Assembly: GCA_021604865.1 (NCBI GenBank)
Contig: BQJU01000016.1
Location: forward strand, 1 to 64,000
Source: Saprospiraceae bacterium
GTDB taxonomy: Bacteria; Bacteroidota; Bacteroidia; Chitinophagales; Saprospiraceae
DNA: 64,000 bases
Reading direction: 5' to 3'
A program made the translations under genes and the position numbers. How positions within the stretch are numbered: the first letter of the stretch is position 1; each line of letters begins with the position of its first letter. The notes under the pieces were generated by a model. It was not told where the DNA came from and ran no database searches. It saw only the letters and a list, made by a program, of their open reading frames with translations. This document shows positions 38,348-47,546 of this stretch, piece after piece.

Positions 38348-40642
38348 CTACTTGTTTACATCAATCTCCAGTGGTTTGTCAGGAGTGGACGACAGACATC
38401 CCCAGCCTTTCTTTGGATTGTAGATAAGAATTAAGTATTTCCCGCTATGATACATTTCGGCCTCCAGGACAAATTCCGGTTTATCCTGTAGTTCTCCAGT
38501 ACCGGGAGCCAATACCCAGGCATCTGCCGTTGTATTGTATTGGTAAAGGGTATATTTGTATTCCTTGTCGGAAAAGTTGTAGTTGATTTTGATTTCATCA
38601 CCTTCAAGGATCGGCTTATCGCCAATGACCTCAATTTCGCGCTTGTATTTGCAAGGCTTAAATTCGTCGACTTCCAGTGTAGGGGCTTTGTAATTTAATA
38701 CGTCGGCATAATCCAATGATTCAGGATTTTCAGCATCAGCTCCATTGACAATACCCACACCTCTGACAGCAACAATTTTACCCTCTTTTGGCGGATTCAA
38801 ACGGTCGCGGTAAGCCAGAATATCTTCAATGCCGTATTTGGGTCCCTCACCCATTACATAGGCAGCTTTACGTATACCGTTACCGGTCTTAACCACTACT
38901 TCAAAATACTGATCGTCACTTACCTGGCCACGTACCAATTCATTGATGATGGCTCCGGTTTTCTTTCCTGAAACCAAAAGGCGCAACTGATCTGGTGTCT
39001 TGCCTGCCCAAACGGTATATTCACAACCTATTTCCTGACAACATCTTGGGTTTAACCAGGAAATAAAAAGTGGCTTAGATGGATCATTGGTCCCAAATCC
39101 TAGTTGTAGATCCTGTATTTGGGTGCAATTTGGGTCCGTAGCGGTCACTTGCACTTCACTAATGGTTTCTTCCATCAAGCTTTCGTCGATGCTATAGTCA
39201 CCAAAGTCTGAACTTGCTCCACGGGAGGCCGTTTCGTTGTTGTTAGTCGGAACAACAGGATCTCCATAGCTACCAGGATAACTATCCCAACCCTGACCCT
39301 GATCGGTTTCATAATTACCCCGAGAGGTAACTCTTTCTTCATTCCAATTAAAAGACTCCGGTGGTTTTACCGGTGTAACTTCCGAATCGCCATAGGGATT
39401 TTCCTTGGGGTTGGATGCCAGTGCGCGTTGTTCAGTTGATTGTACCCTGATCCAGAAAGATTCATTGGCCACAGCCTTCAAACCATTGCCTGGTGCTACA
39501 AAAATGATCACTTGAAGGGTGTGAATACCCCGGGTTAGGTCTTTTTCATCCAGCTGAACGGTAAATGGCGTTCTACCACCTGGAATCAGACGCAGTGATT
39601 GTAGCGGAATGTCCCGATATCCAGGATGCACATAACGAATTTCTGCAAAAGGATGAAAATCGGCACAGGGAGAATATTGAGAAAACTCGAGAATGCCACT
39701 GATTACATCCCCTGATAGGGTTGCATGACCGGAAGCACCACACTCATCAGGTAAATGAGGAGTGGCTGGCGTTTTAATGGTTGATTCTTCAGTTTCTGCA
39801 AATTCATTAGGTCTGGTAGCAGCTGAAATGACAATATTGGTCGCAATTTTATTGATCACCGGGGTCGTACAATTTTCTCCCCAGGCCAATACCCGAACCT
39901 GATAGTCGCCAGGAGTCAGCAAGCATAAAGGTTCCGTACGTACAGACATGCCAATGGCATCCTGGCGAAGGCCGTCGGCACGCAAAGGTTGCCAGTCGCC
40001 AAATTCATTACGGGTTTCTACGCTGAAGCTCCATTTGTCGCCCTGGCAATTCAGACATTGTACCATAACTGCGGGGCGATTCGCCGGTCCGCAGTAACCT
40101 GTAGGGTCAATACGAAAGTCTATCTCTGGATTAACACAAGGTTGAGTAACCGGTCTGATTGTTTCGGCAATGCGTTCTGCCGGTTTGGTTGTGGTTTTAT
40201 TCGCCACGGGGTCTGGTTGATCATAGCGATAGGACGCCTGTAAAACTTCTTCGGTAAATTTTCGGGAAAGCCCTTTGCTTTTCCGATAGTCAATTCCGAA
40301 AGTATAAACATGATAGTCTTGAAGTCCAGTAATCAGGATGGTATCCTGCTGACGATTGCCAATTTCCTGTAACCCCCGAACCAACTTCTTACTTCCATTT
40401 TTCTGAAAATTAGTACCCAAATCTTTGAGCCAGACTGAATATTCCAGTTCATCAATTTTACTATGGGTATAATAAACGACCAATTTTACCTGGCCATTTT
40501 CCGGGGAGGAAATTACAGTTGATTGAAAAACGGGGTCTTCTTTATCAATCAACCCTTTAAAAATATCGCCTTGGCCATTTATTTGTAAACTGGCTAACAA
40601 GCCAATACAAAAAATCATAGTACGTGCCAACACTGGTTTCAT
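38348..40642 (-). CDS. Secreted protein of unknown function, 764 residues
   Basis: I do not recognise the family. The protein has a signal peptide (MKPVLARTMIFCIGLLASLQINGQ), then beta-rich, fibronectin/Ig-like stretches (LITGLQDYHVYTFGIDYR, SLCLLTPGDYQVRVLAWGENC). A low-complexity Asn/Ser/Gly/Asp-rich linker lies near residues 405-500, followed by another beta-rich half. Cysteines are spread throughout in pairs (VQCLNCQGDKW, NPRCCQEIGCEY), suggesting disulfides in an exported protein. No T9SS sorting domain or lipobox is evident. It is 19 bases upstream of the SusC gene and follows the GH73-like protein, so the gene set probably functions together at the cell envelope. Confidence 0.75.
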   Translation of the reverse strand: MKPVLARTMIFCIGLLASLQINGQGDIFKGLIDKEDPVFQSTVISSPENGQVKLVVYYTHSKIDELEYSVWLKDLGTNFQKNGSKKLVRGLQEIGNRQQDTILITGLQDYHVYTFGIDYRKSKGLSRKFTEEVLQASYRYDQPDPVANKTTTKPAERIAETIRPVTQPCVNPEIDFRIDPTGYCGPANRPAVMVQCLNCQGDKWSFSVETRNEFGDWQPLRADGLRQDAIGMSVRTEPLCLLTPGDYQVRVLAWGENCTTPVINKIATNIVISAATRPNEFAETEESTIKTPATPHLPDECGASGHATLSGDVISGILEFSQYSPCADFHPFAEIRYVHPGYRDIPLQSLRLIPGGRTPFTVQLDEKDLTRGIHTLQVIIFVAPGNGLKAVANESFWIRVQSTEQRALASNPKENPYGDSEVTPVKPPESFNWNEERVTSRGNYETDQGQGWDSYPGSYGDPVVPTNNNETASRGASSDFGDYSIDESLMEETISEVQVTATDPNCTQIQDLQLGFGTNDPSKPLFISWLNPRCCQEIGCEYTVWAGKTPDQLRLLVSGKKTGAIINELVRGQVSDDQYFEVVVKTGNGIRKAAYVMGEGPKYGIEDILAYRDRLNPPKEGKIVAVRGVGIVNGADAENPESLDYADVLNYKAPTLEVDEFKPCKYKREIEVIGDKPILEGDEIKINYNFSDKEYKYTLYQYNTTADAWVLAPGTGELQDKPEFVLEAEMYHSGKYLILIYNPKKGWGCLSSTPDKPLEIDVNK

Positions 40643-40802
40643 AATCATATATTTTATTGACTAATGGATGACTTTTATTGATTGCATTTACCCAACCGCA
40701 AGATTAGTTATCGTTTGGGTAAACACGAAACAATTTTTGTTAAAAAATAAGTCGTTAACATTAAAAAGTTAATCAAATTGTTTTGAAACTGTTAAATTTT
40801 GA

Positions 40803-41885
40803 CTATCTGCTGCGTTTTCTCTCTTTTAGCCGCTTTTGATAGAGTTCTTCCCTGGCCTGAGCGTTACTGGGATCCGTAATATCCATTAAATCTTTGGCCT
40901 CAGGGTGATCAGGGTTGATTTTTCGACCAGGAAATGCCAAATTATTTTCCAGCACTTTCTCTGTTTTAGTATTGGTTTCCTCTACCAATCTGGCCATATC
41001 TTCATCGGTCAGGTATTTATTTGTTTTCAATTCTTTTTTTGCAATTTCCTTGGCGACTTCCCGACCAACCATCTCTTCATAAAGGGCTTCATATTCTTCT
41101 CTTTTTGAGGACCTGTCTATCTCTTCATGTTGACTTTCCTCCACATATTTACGTTCATAACTGGTAACGGTTACTTCGTCCGCTACATATTCTGCTCTGC
41201 GATCGGTTTCGGATTCATCGGCATAACCGCCTATTAGCTTTTGACGAACGGCTTTATCATAGTCACTTAGCCCATAACGTGACATATTTTGTTTTATTTC
41301 TTTTTCAGAATATTGTCCAATCTTTCCAAGACCTTCCGCCCACAATTTACTATTAGCTGAATATTTGAAATAATTGTTGCGGTTGTTACGTGATGCATTA
41401 TGTTTGATATCAAGGAGTGGCTCAATAATGGTCCCTATAAATGTGGAAATGTCTGTGATATCCGCACCGGATTTAATTTTGGTAACGCCAACAGCGAGGG
41501 CGACACCTGCAGGAATGCCATTGTTGACGGCTTCCTTAACTGCAAATGGCGAAAAGGCTTCGATCCAGTCCTGAATATTGGCATTTTTGCGAACCAGGCC
41601 TTTGGAATCACGACGATTGTATGCACTGGGCATACTGTAATCGTCTTCCTTATAAGTGGCATTTCTCGGTTCCAGTACGATGTCTTTTCCTTCGCGAACG
41701 CTGCCATCAGGATTTATTGAGGCTGATAGGAAAGTCGTCTTTTCTCCATCACTTCCATCAGGGCGCAAATTGAAACCATTGTTGTTTAAATAGCCTACCA
41801 TGAGGATCACAGCAAAGGCAAAACCGAGTATGTTGAAGAGGCTAAGGCCACTCCCACGGGGATTAGAATTGTAATTGTTTTTCAT
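40803..41885 (-). CDS. Membrane-anchored protein with a degenerate GH73-like segment
   Basis: The 360-residue protein has one N-terminal transmembrane helix (SLFNILGFAFAVILMVGYL, about 15-33). A central segment, AFSPFAVKEAVNNGIPAGVALAVGVTK in shortened form, runs from 110 to 136. It resembles the glucosaminidase pattern in which a helix ending GIPAS is followed by LAQAxLESGxG. Here the catalytic Glu position reads Lys136, so it would be inactive. The C-terminal half is highly charged and probably helical (EEYEALYEEMVGREVAKEIAKKE). It follows the active GH73 gene by 41 bases. It may be a non-catalytic partner or scaffold of that enzyme. The GH73 relationship is my reading of a short motif and needs a profile search. 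Confidence 0.7.
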   Translation of the reverse strand: MKNNYNSNPRGSGLSLFNILGFAFAVILMVGYLNNNGFNLRPDGSDGEKTTFLSASINPDGSVREGKDIVLEPRNATYKEDDYSMPSAYNRRDSKGLVRKNANIQDWIEAFSPFAVKEAVNNGIPAGVALAVGVTKIKSGADITDISTFIGTIIEPLLDIKHNASRNNRNNYFKYSANSKLWAEGLGKIGQYSEKEIKQNMSRYGLSDYDKAVRQKLIGGYADESETDRRAEYVADEVTVTSYERKYVEESQHEEIDRSSKREEYEALYEEMVGREVAKEIAKKELKTNKYLTDEDMARLVEETNTKTEKVLENNLAFPGRKINPDHPEAKDLMDITDPSNAQAREELYQKRLKERKRSR

Positions 41886-41926
41886 CTCTCTGATTGCTTT
41901 AAATTAGGTTATCAAATTATAATAAA

Positions 41927-42973
41927 TTATTTCATGACTGAATTTATCAGGTCTACATCAAATCGCCACAATTCGTAGGTGTCGATGATGTATGCAATTT
42001 TTTTGTGATATGTAGGGCTGGTGGCATAACCGGCCATTTTAAGGCCTGCGGCACAAGCGGCGTAATACGGAATTTTGGTATTGCCGTCAAAAAAATCTTC
42101 AGGAGCGATATGAGAACTTGGCTGGTAAAGCTTTGCAGCCTTGCTGATGTCACAATAAGTCCCTACTGGAAATTCCTTCCAGATCCATTCGTAACATCCT
42201 TTTTTACCCATTTTGCAAGGTTGGGAAAGTAATTGGGTATGGCGGGAATAACTATCTGATACGGAGCGGTAAACTTCAAATCTGTCATAACGATGGTCGT
42301 CGTGAAAATTGTAAGAACTGACCGCTGGAGCCCGATGAATGAATTCGTCATTGCTCAATTCGTCAAAAGCTTTGCGTTTGATCTTTTTCCGTGCTCGTTT
42401 GGAAGGCAAAGCCTTGATTCCAAATTGATTTTTTGTGGCCCTGGCCAGTTTGGAGTTGCCTGCCTGTGATTCAAGAATGGCCTGAGCCAGTTTGGTGCTG
42501 GCCAATATTTTGGATTCAAGCATCTCATAGAGCGCCATTGATTTGTGGGCTTCAATATAATCCGTGAATTTCTTGGCGGCCCTTAGTTTTCCTTTTGAAA
42601 AACCTTTGTCTTTTAATTTTTTTAAAATATCGGCGGCCTCCCAACTCGACTGTATGACAATCGGATGATCAGTGGGCAGTTGGTTGATGTATTTTCCTGG
42701 AGGGTAAGTCTGATTGGAGCGGATTTCCAAACGAGTATCCTGGGCCATGTTCATTTGGTAAAAATGCTGTAGACCTTCCCCGCCTAAATATTCCAGGGTA
42801 TTTAATCCCTCTAAATAGGTGTCGGTCAATCCAGCGACGATAGGCAGGTCTTTCCATTCCTCCCAGTAATTTTGGTAAAAAAATAGCCCTGCCACCACGG
42901 ACACCACCATGAAAAGCCCTGTAAAGAAGCCGGTCATTGCTTGGGTTGCAAGACTAAATAAGTTGCGAATCAT
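41927..42973 (-). CDS. GH73-type glucosaminidase, membrane-anchored
   Basis: The 348-residue protein has an N-terminal hydrophobic helix (TGFFTGLFMVVSVVAGLFFY, 14-33). Its C-terminal half matches N-acetylglucosaminidase domains: ILASTKLAQAILESQAGNSK with catalytic-type Glu168, KNQFGIK, FEVYRSVSDSYSRHTQLLSQ, YAACAAGLKMAGYATSPTYH, then KIAYIIDTYELWRFD. Such domains cleave the glycan backbone of peptidoglycan. Anchored in the inner membrane and facing the periplasm, it could open the cell wall locally for an envelope assembly. It is first in a run of five same-strand genes (GH73, GH73-like, unknown, SusC, SusD). A Lys/Arg-rich insert (SKRARKKIKRKAF) follows the catalytic motif. Confidence 0.85.
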   Translation of the reverse strand: MIRNLFSLATQAMTGFFTGLFMVVSVVAGLFFYQNYWEEWKDLPIVAGLTDTYLEGLNTLEYLGGEGLQHFYQMNMAQDTRLEIRSNQTYPPGKYINQLPTDHPIVIQSSWEAADILKKLKDKGFSKGKLRAAKKFTDYIEAHKSMALYEMLESKILASTKLAQAILESQAGNSKLARATKNQFGIKALPSKRARKKIKRKAFDELSNDEFIHRAPAVSSYNFHDDHRYDRFEVYRSVSDSYSRHTQLLSQPCKMGKKGCYEWIWKEFPVGTYCDISKAAKLYQPSSHIAPEDFFDGNTKIPYYAACAAGLKMAGYATSPTYHKKIAYIIDTYELWRFDVDLINSVMK

Positions 42974-43994
42974 CTCCGGAATTCATTAATGAACATAAAA
43001 TACTGTAATCGGTTTCCAGGGATGAGTATTTTGTACAAGTTTTGATTGTCAAATCAACGCCCCCAATAAAACTACCTCTCGGTATGCCTGTAGTGCAGCC
43101 TGAAAACGAAATTTTTGGCAATAATGCTGTGTGTTGGGAATCCAGTGTTGCTATTAGAATGGTTTGATTGTGAACAGGAAACTTCTTTGCCCTCCCACCT
43201 GTTCGAGTAGTCTGATGTGTAGTAGAGTAGTAGTTCTTAAAATTGCCACATTTCGCAAGGCTATAAAGCTAATTCATTATTATTTCTCTACAAAACAAAA
43301 GGGGGGTAAAGCTACAAAAAAAAAATCCTGACCTTAAATAATTACTCTCTGGCATAATTAGGCTCACTCGACATTTACATAAATTGGTTAGCGTAATCGG
43401 GAGACCATTATTCAATGTATTTGTTAAAGAACTCTAAAAAAAAGGAAGCTTAAAGCAGGAAAAATTTAAAAAGTAGTACTTTTGCGGATAATCTACTCGT
43501 AATCTCCAATGGTACACTACATCCAACTGCCTCTTGTGTACCTGTACGTCAGCAGGTGACCTATTGACTAAGACGACTTCAAAAAGAACGAAAAATTCAG
43601 CAAGTATTTTAGAACTGGCATCAGAATGTCTTTGCGCTTTGCGTTCCTAGGTAGGTAGGAATGTAAATTTCAAAGGAGAAAGGCTAGGAAATTAAAAAAA
43701 TAAATATTTGTTTTTTTTATATAAATACGTGATGAAGGTTTAGATTTGTAGGAGTTGTCGATTTACGAAACATGCTCAGAGCATGTTTGGAGGTCGGCTT
43801 TTGTAGCGAGAAGTGTCCATTTTTTGATGAAGTAAGGCTTTTTTTGAAGTTCATCTCGGCTCAGCCGAGACGGACAAGAAAAGTAACGAAGCATCATCGA
43901 AAAAGGGACCCTTTGCAGCCAAATGGTTGGCCTCCAAACATGGTCTTAGAAAGGGCTCCCTTCTACTTTCCAAATCTTGTGGAATACCAGCAGA
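42974..43994. other. One-kilobase divergent intergenic region
   Basis: This AT-rich stretch lies between the GH73 gene and the T9SS type B gene. It has no convincing ORF. TAGATTTG at 43741 matches a -7 box, but the nearest TTTG is about 30 bases upstream, so it is not a good promoter. The right part is occupied by the palindromic element at 43782-43942. Confidence 0.6.
43782..43942. repeat. Palindromic dispersed element, long form (copy C)
   Basis: CATGTTTGGAGG (43782-43793) is the exact reverse complement of CCTCCAAACATG (43931-43942). It continues inward with TCGGCTTTTGTAGCG on the left. An inner perfect hairpin pairs TCTCGGC (43854-43860) with GCCGAGA (43864-43870). It lies 53 bases before the start of the T9SS type B gene. 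Confidence 0.85.
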
Positions 43995-46265
43995 ATGAGT
44001 ATTGAAAAAAAGAGGTTACAATATATCCTTGTTGGAGTGGTTCTAGCCATATTATTCATAAAAAGGGTTGACGCGCAATCTGTGATTGTATTGGAAGAAT
44101 GTGACTTTGCTTACATAGATCCTCAGGATGCCAATCCCAATTCCGGTCAAAATCAGGATACGCTGGTATGGTCGGCCTATTTTGACAATCCCAATTTTGT
44201 TCATCAATATTATATCGACATCAATGCTTTTGGCGGTCAGCAGGTGGACCGGACGGAAGTTTATGCCATTTTACCCAATGACTCACTCAAGCTACTGAGT
44301 AGTATTGCCTTTGGCAATTGTCTGGATTGTGTGACCGGATTTGCATTAATTAACAATGGCAATCTGGAGGTGGAATCTGTCAATGATGTGACAACCATGA
44401 ATATGTGGATTCAATCATTCGGTCAGCCAGATTTTGCGCTCAGTGGCAACCTGCAAACCCTGAGTGGGGTAGGCCGACTAAGTGGACAAACACCGGGTTG
44501 TGCCATTGGCTTGCAAGTAGAGTATATCGTGTATAGCAATCCCGCCAGTACGAGTACGGAGTTCTCGACTTATCTCTTTTGTCCCGAACCTATAACGGAT
44601 TGTACCATTGTCAAAGATTTTACGCTGGACTGTGGACGTGATAGTATCTTTTTGGAGGCGGTCATTCCCACCAGTTGTTTTTCAGCAGATGCCAGCATTC
44701 GGTGGTATAACAATCAGGGATGGCAGGTAGATCAGCCTACAGGTGGCCTGCCAATACCGGGCAACTTAGGCTGGTATTATTTGCTGGTTGAAGATGAATG
44801 TTGTCGGGTGCTTGATTCCCTTTGGATAGATATTCCGCCCTTTGCGGAAGCAGGTCCTGATCAAATCGTTTGTAAGGGAGATCTGGTGACCCTTGCCGGT
44901 CAGGGAGGCGTCAGTCGTTTTTGGGAACAAGCCGATGGTATGGTTACGGCCGATTCTATGCTGCAGTTTCCAGAGGCTCAAGCCGGACTGAGTGGCCAAT
45001 ATGTATTACATGCCATCAACGAAGAAGGCTGTGAAGATACGGATACCTTATTGCTTGATGTCAATGTACCCCCAATGCCGGAGGTCTTGATTTCGAATCC
45101 CTGCCTGGGAGAAACGCTGACACTGGAAGTCCTTAATGACAGTGCATATACCCAGATAAACTGGATGGACCCTCAAACAGCGCCCATTCCGGGTAATCAG
45201 GTGCCGGATTTTCAATTGGAGGATATTGGCACTTACTTTCTTGAAGTAACGGATTTAGAGGGCTGTGATTTGCAAGTAGAAGTGGAAGTTACGGGTAATG
45301 AACTACCAGAATTTGAGACCTTTCTCGAAGAAGGCTGTGATAGCAACCGGGTTCATCTATTTCCTCCAGAATACCATTATACCTGGGAAACAGGCGATAC
45401 GGGAGCCATTTTTAGTAGTGCTGTCGGAGGTGTTTTTGCGTTGAGTATTACCGATGAAATTGGCTGTACCAGTGTGGCCAGTGTCGAAGTGCCGGCACCC
45501 GATGGACCGGCTATTGAATTTGAGGTAACGCATCCTCGTTGTCCAGGTGATTTTGGGGTCTTGACCATTAATGTACTCAACCCCAACCGGCCTACCATTT
45601 TTTCAATTGATGGCGGACAAAATTATTTTCCATTTACCCGATTTGATCAGATGGTTCCCGACACTTATACCCTGGTTGTACAGGATGATTTGGGCTGCAT
45701 CCAGGATTATACCTTTGAAGTCATTGCGCCGGATACATTGGGGGTCACCATTGATGTTGAGGAAATAAATGTTCGGCCTACCACACCGATCAGCCTGGAG
45801 GCTCAGGTGGTGGGCAATGCGGAAGTCATCCAATGGGTACCCCGGGAAATTGATACCGGTGAACCGACGACCGACTTTATTGCCATGCGCGATATGGACA
45901 TCCGCATTATTGTCAGAGATGAGCGTGGCTGTTTTGTCTCGGCAGGTTTTCCGCTCACTATTGTACTGGGGGACATTTACGTACCCAACGCTATTTCACC
46001 CAATGACGACGGTATCAACGATCAATTTACCTTTTTCAGTGATGGAGAATCGGGAGAAATTATTGAATACCTGGCAGTTTTTGACCGTTATGGCGGACTG
46101 GTTTTTGAAGAAGAAGAGCTGCCGTTGAATGAAGTGTCAAGAGGTTGGGACGGTAGGTTCATGGGACGAATGCTCAACCCTGGTGTGTATACTTATTTTG
46201 GACGTGTCAGGTTTGGAAATGGCGCTACAAAGTTATTAAAAGGGGATGTCACCCTTTTGCGGTAA
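43995..46265 (+). CDS. Secreted protein with T9SS type B (CHU/gliding-type) sorting domain
   Basis: From the ATG at 43995 the protein is 757 residues; a TTG six codons earlier also opens the frame. The signal peptide ends VDAQS. The middle consists of Ig/PKD-like beta domains with many Cys (DCTIVKDFTLDCGRDS, CRVLDSLWIDIP). The C-terminus, YVPNAISPNDDGINDQFTFF followed by VFDRYGGLVFEE and WDGRFMGRMLNPGVYTYFGR, is the classic type B sorting domain of large Bacteroidota surface proteins. It is exported through the type IX system and held at the surface or released. The next gene starts 12 bases downstream, so these are probably one operon. Confidence 0.92.
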   Translation: MSIEKKRLQYILVGVVLAILFIKRVDAQSVIVLEECDFAYIDPQDANPNSGQNQDTLVWSAYFDNPNFVHQYYIDINAFGGQQVDRTEVYAILPNDSLKLLSSIAFGNCLDCVTGFALINNGNLEVESVNDVTTMNMWIQSFGQPDFALSGNLQTLSGVGRLSGQTPGCAIGLQVEYIVYSNPASTSTEFSTYLFCPEPITDCTIVKDFTLDCGRDSIFLEAVIPTSCFSADASIRWYNNQGWQVDQPTGGLPIPGNLGWYYLLVEDECCRVLDSLWIDIPPFAEAGPDQIVCKGDLVTLAGQGGVSRFWEQADGMVTADSMLQFPEAQAGLSGQYVLHAINEEGCEDTDTLLLDVNVPPMPEVLISNPCLGETLTLEVLNDSAYTQINWMDPQTAPIPGNQVPDFQLEDIGTYFLEVTDLEGCDLQVEVEVTGNELPEFETFLEEGCDSNRVHLFPPEYHYTWETGDTGAIFSSAVGGVFALSITDEIGCTSVASVEVPAPDGPAIEFEVTHPRCPGDFGVLTINVLNPNRPTIFSIDGGQNYFPFTRFDQMVPDTYTLVVQDDLGCIQDYTFEVIAPDTLGVTIDVEEINVRPTTPISLEAQVVGNAEVIQWVPREIDTGEPTTDFIAMRDMDIRIIVRDERGCFVSAGFPLTIVLGDIYVPNAISPNDDGINDQFTFFSDGESGEIIEYLAVFDRYGGLVFEEEELPLNEVSRGWDGRFMGRMLNPGVYTYFGRVRFGNGATKLLKGDVTLLR

Positions 46266-46277
46266 AAACTGAAATGT

Positions 46278-47336
46278 ATGTTGAGAAACAGAAAAAATAG
46301 AGTTGTTGCACAGAAAAAAAGTGGATTGCAGAGGTTCGTATTTCTGAGGTTGCTTCGCCCGGAGAATGGTGGTTTGAGGTTTACCATTTTTTTATTAATG
46401 CTAGGCTTATGGGGGAATATGGCTGCACAACAATTGGAAATTGGAATGGAGACGGTAACTGGCCGGGCAAGGACGTCATTCAAAGGTGATCTTGCGGAAA
46501 TGGTCGGTTTTTCGGAGTTGGAAATTACGGATGCAGATATCGATAGTGCCTTCCAAAAATTTGACCTCAGTGCTCCGGGATGGGTGAAGAACCTCTTTCC
46601 TGGGATCAGAATTGAGGTAGATCAGGAAGTAAATAAAAAGCTGGCTCGAAATATCTCTGGTGTTCGATTTTTTGCCCGCTATCGGTTTATTGGTGGCAGT
46701 GTGACCATTTCTGATCCCCGGCTGACGGAACAGCAGGAGTCGAAAAAGTTTAAGAATCAATTTAAAGCCATTCGGCTTTCCCTGGGGGGCAAGGCCGAAG
46801 AGCTGGTTGAACATCTGGCCTTGATGGCCCTGGCGGATGAAACCCGGGTAAAACCCTTTTTCTCAAAACGATATGACATTGAAGGTTATATCCACCTCAA
46901 GAAACTATTTATTGGCAATGAACCCTTGCTGGTCTGGGGGAGCAAAAAAAATGCCAGCATTGATGCGGAATTGACATCCGGTATTCGATTTACGGCCGAT
47001 CCTTCACCGGCAGTGGATCTGGGCAGTATTTTGTTTATTTCCGAGGCTATTGATGAGCTGCTAGAAGGAGGCCTGTTGTCGCCTATAGAATCGACGACAG
47101 ACCGCATTGCTGTAGCGGTACAAAATGTGGTATTTGGCAAATTCAGAGACCCTCGAGTGGTCCCTTCCATGGGATGGTTTATCCGTGGCGAGGCGCCGGT
47201 TAATTTTGGTGGCGGCTTTTCGGTGGTGGCTGGCGCAGAGTTTAGTGTCAACAATCATGTGGCCATTAAGGGTACTAAACCGATGACTTCGATTTATGGT
47301 TTTTTGGGGCTGCGGTGGCGGGTGCTGGGGAAGTAG
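46278..47336 (+). CDS. Probable outer-membrane protein, unknown family
   Basis: The 352-residue protein has a long basic N-terminus and then a signal-like helix (FTIFLLMLGLWGNMAAQ). The mature part alternates in the way of beta strands (VRFFARYRFIGGSVTIS, PVNFGGGFSVVAGAEFSVNN) and ends SIYGFLGLRWRVLGK, suggesting a beta barrel or barrel-associated protein. Type B sorting-domain genes are often followed by a PorP/SprF gene, but this protein lacks the QDPHFSQFY-like start of that family. The true start may be the Met at residue 41, closer to the signal. The product is not recognised. Confidence 0.65.
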   Translation: MLRNRKNRVVAQKKSGLQRFVFLRLLRPENGGLRFTIFLLMLGLWGNMAAQQLEIGMETVTGRARTSFKGDLAEMVGFSELEITDADIDSAFQKFDLSAPGWVKNLFPGIRIEVDQEVNKKLARNISGVRFFARYRFIGGSVTISDPRLTEQQESKKFKNQFKAIRLSLGGKAEELVEHLALMALADETRVKPFFSKRYDIEGYIHLKKLFIGNEPLLVWGSKKNASIDAELTSGIRFTADPSPAVDLGSILFISEAIDELLEGGLLSPIESTTDRIAVAVQNVVFGKFRDPRVVPSMGWFIRGEAPVNFGGGFSVVAGAEFSVNNHVAIKGTKPMTSIYGFLGLRWRVLGK

Positions 47337-47449
47337 GTGTGAGGTGTGAGGGGTCAGATTTGAGGAGTCAGGTGTTAGGTGTGAGGGGTCAGGTTTCAGG
47401 TGTCAGGTGTCAGGTGTGAGGGGTCAGGTGTCAGGTGGGTAGGGGTGGA
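47337..47449. repeat. TCAGGTGT minisatellite
   Basis: Imperfect tandem copies of GTGTGAGGGGTCAGGT and TCAGGTGT run from the stop codon of the preceding gene to about 47449. The unit is 8-10 bases and G-rich on the plus strand. It occupies half of the 210-base gap between the two outer-membrane-like genes. Confidence 0.85.
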
Positions 47450-47546
47450 GGAGAGATGTTTTTGTTTTGGTCATACCGAAAGGCAACGGATCCGGAAACG
47501 GAATTTTTAGAGCTATTTTACATACTAAGAACAAAATAAATTAGAC

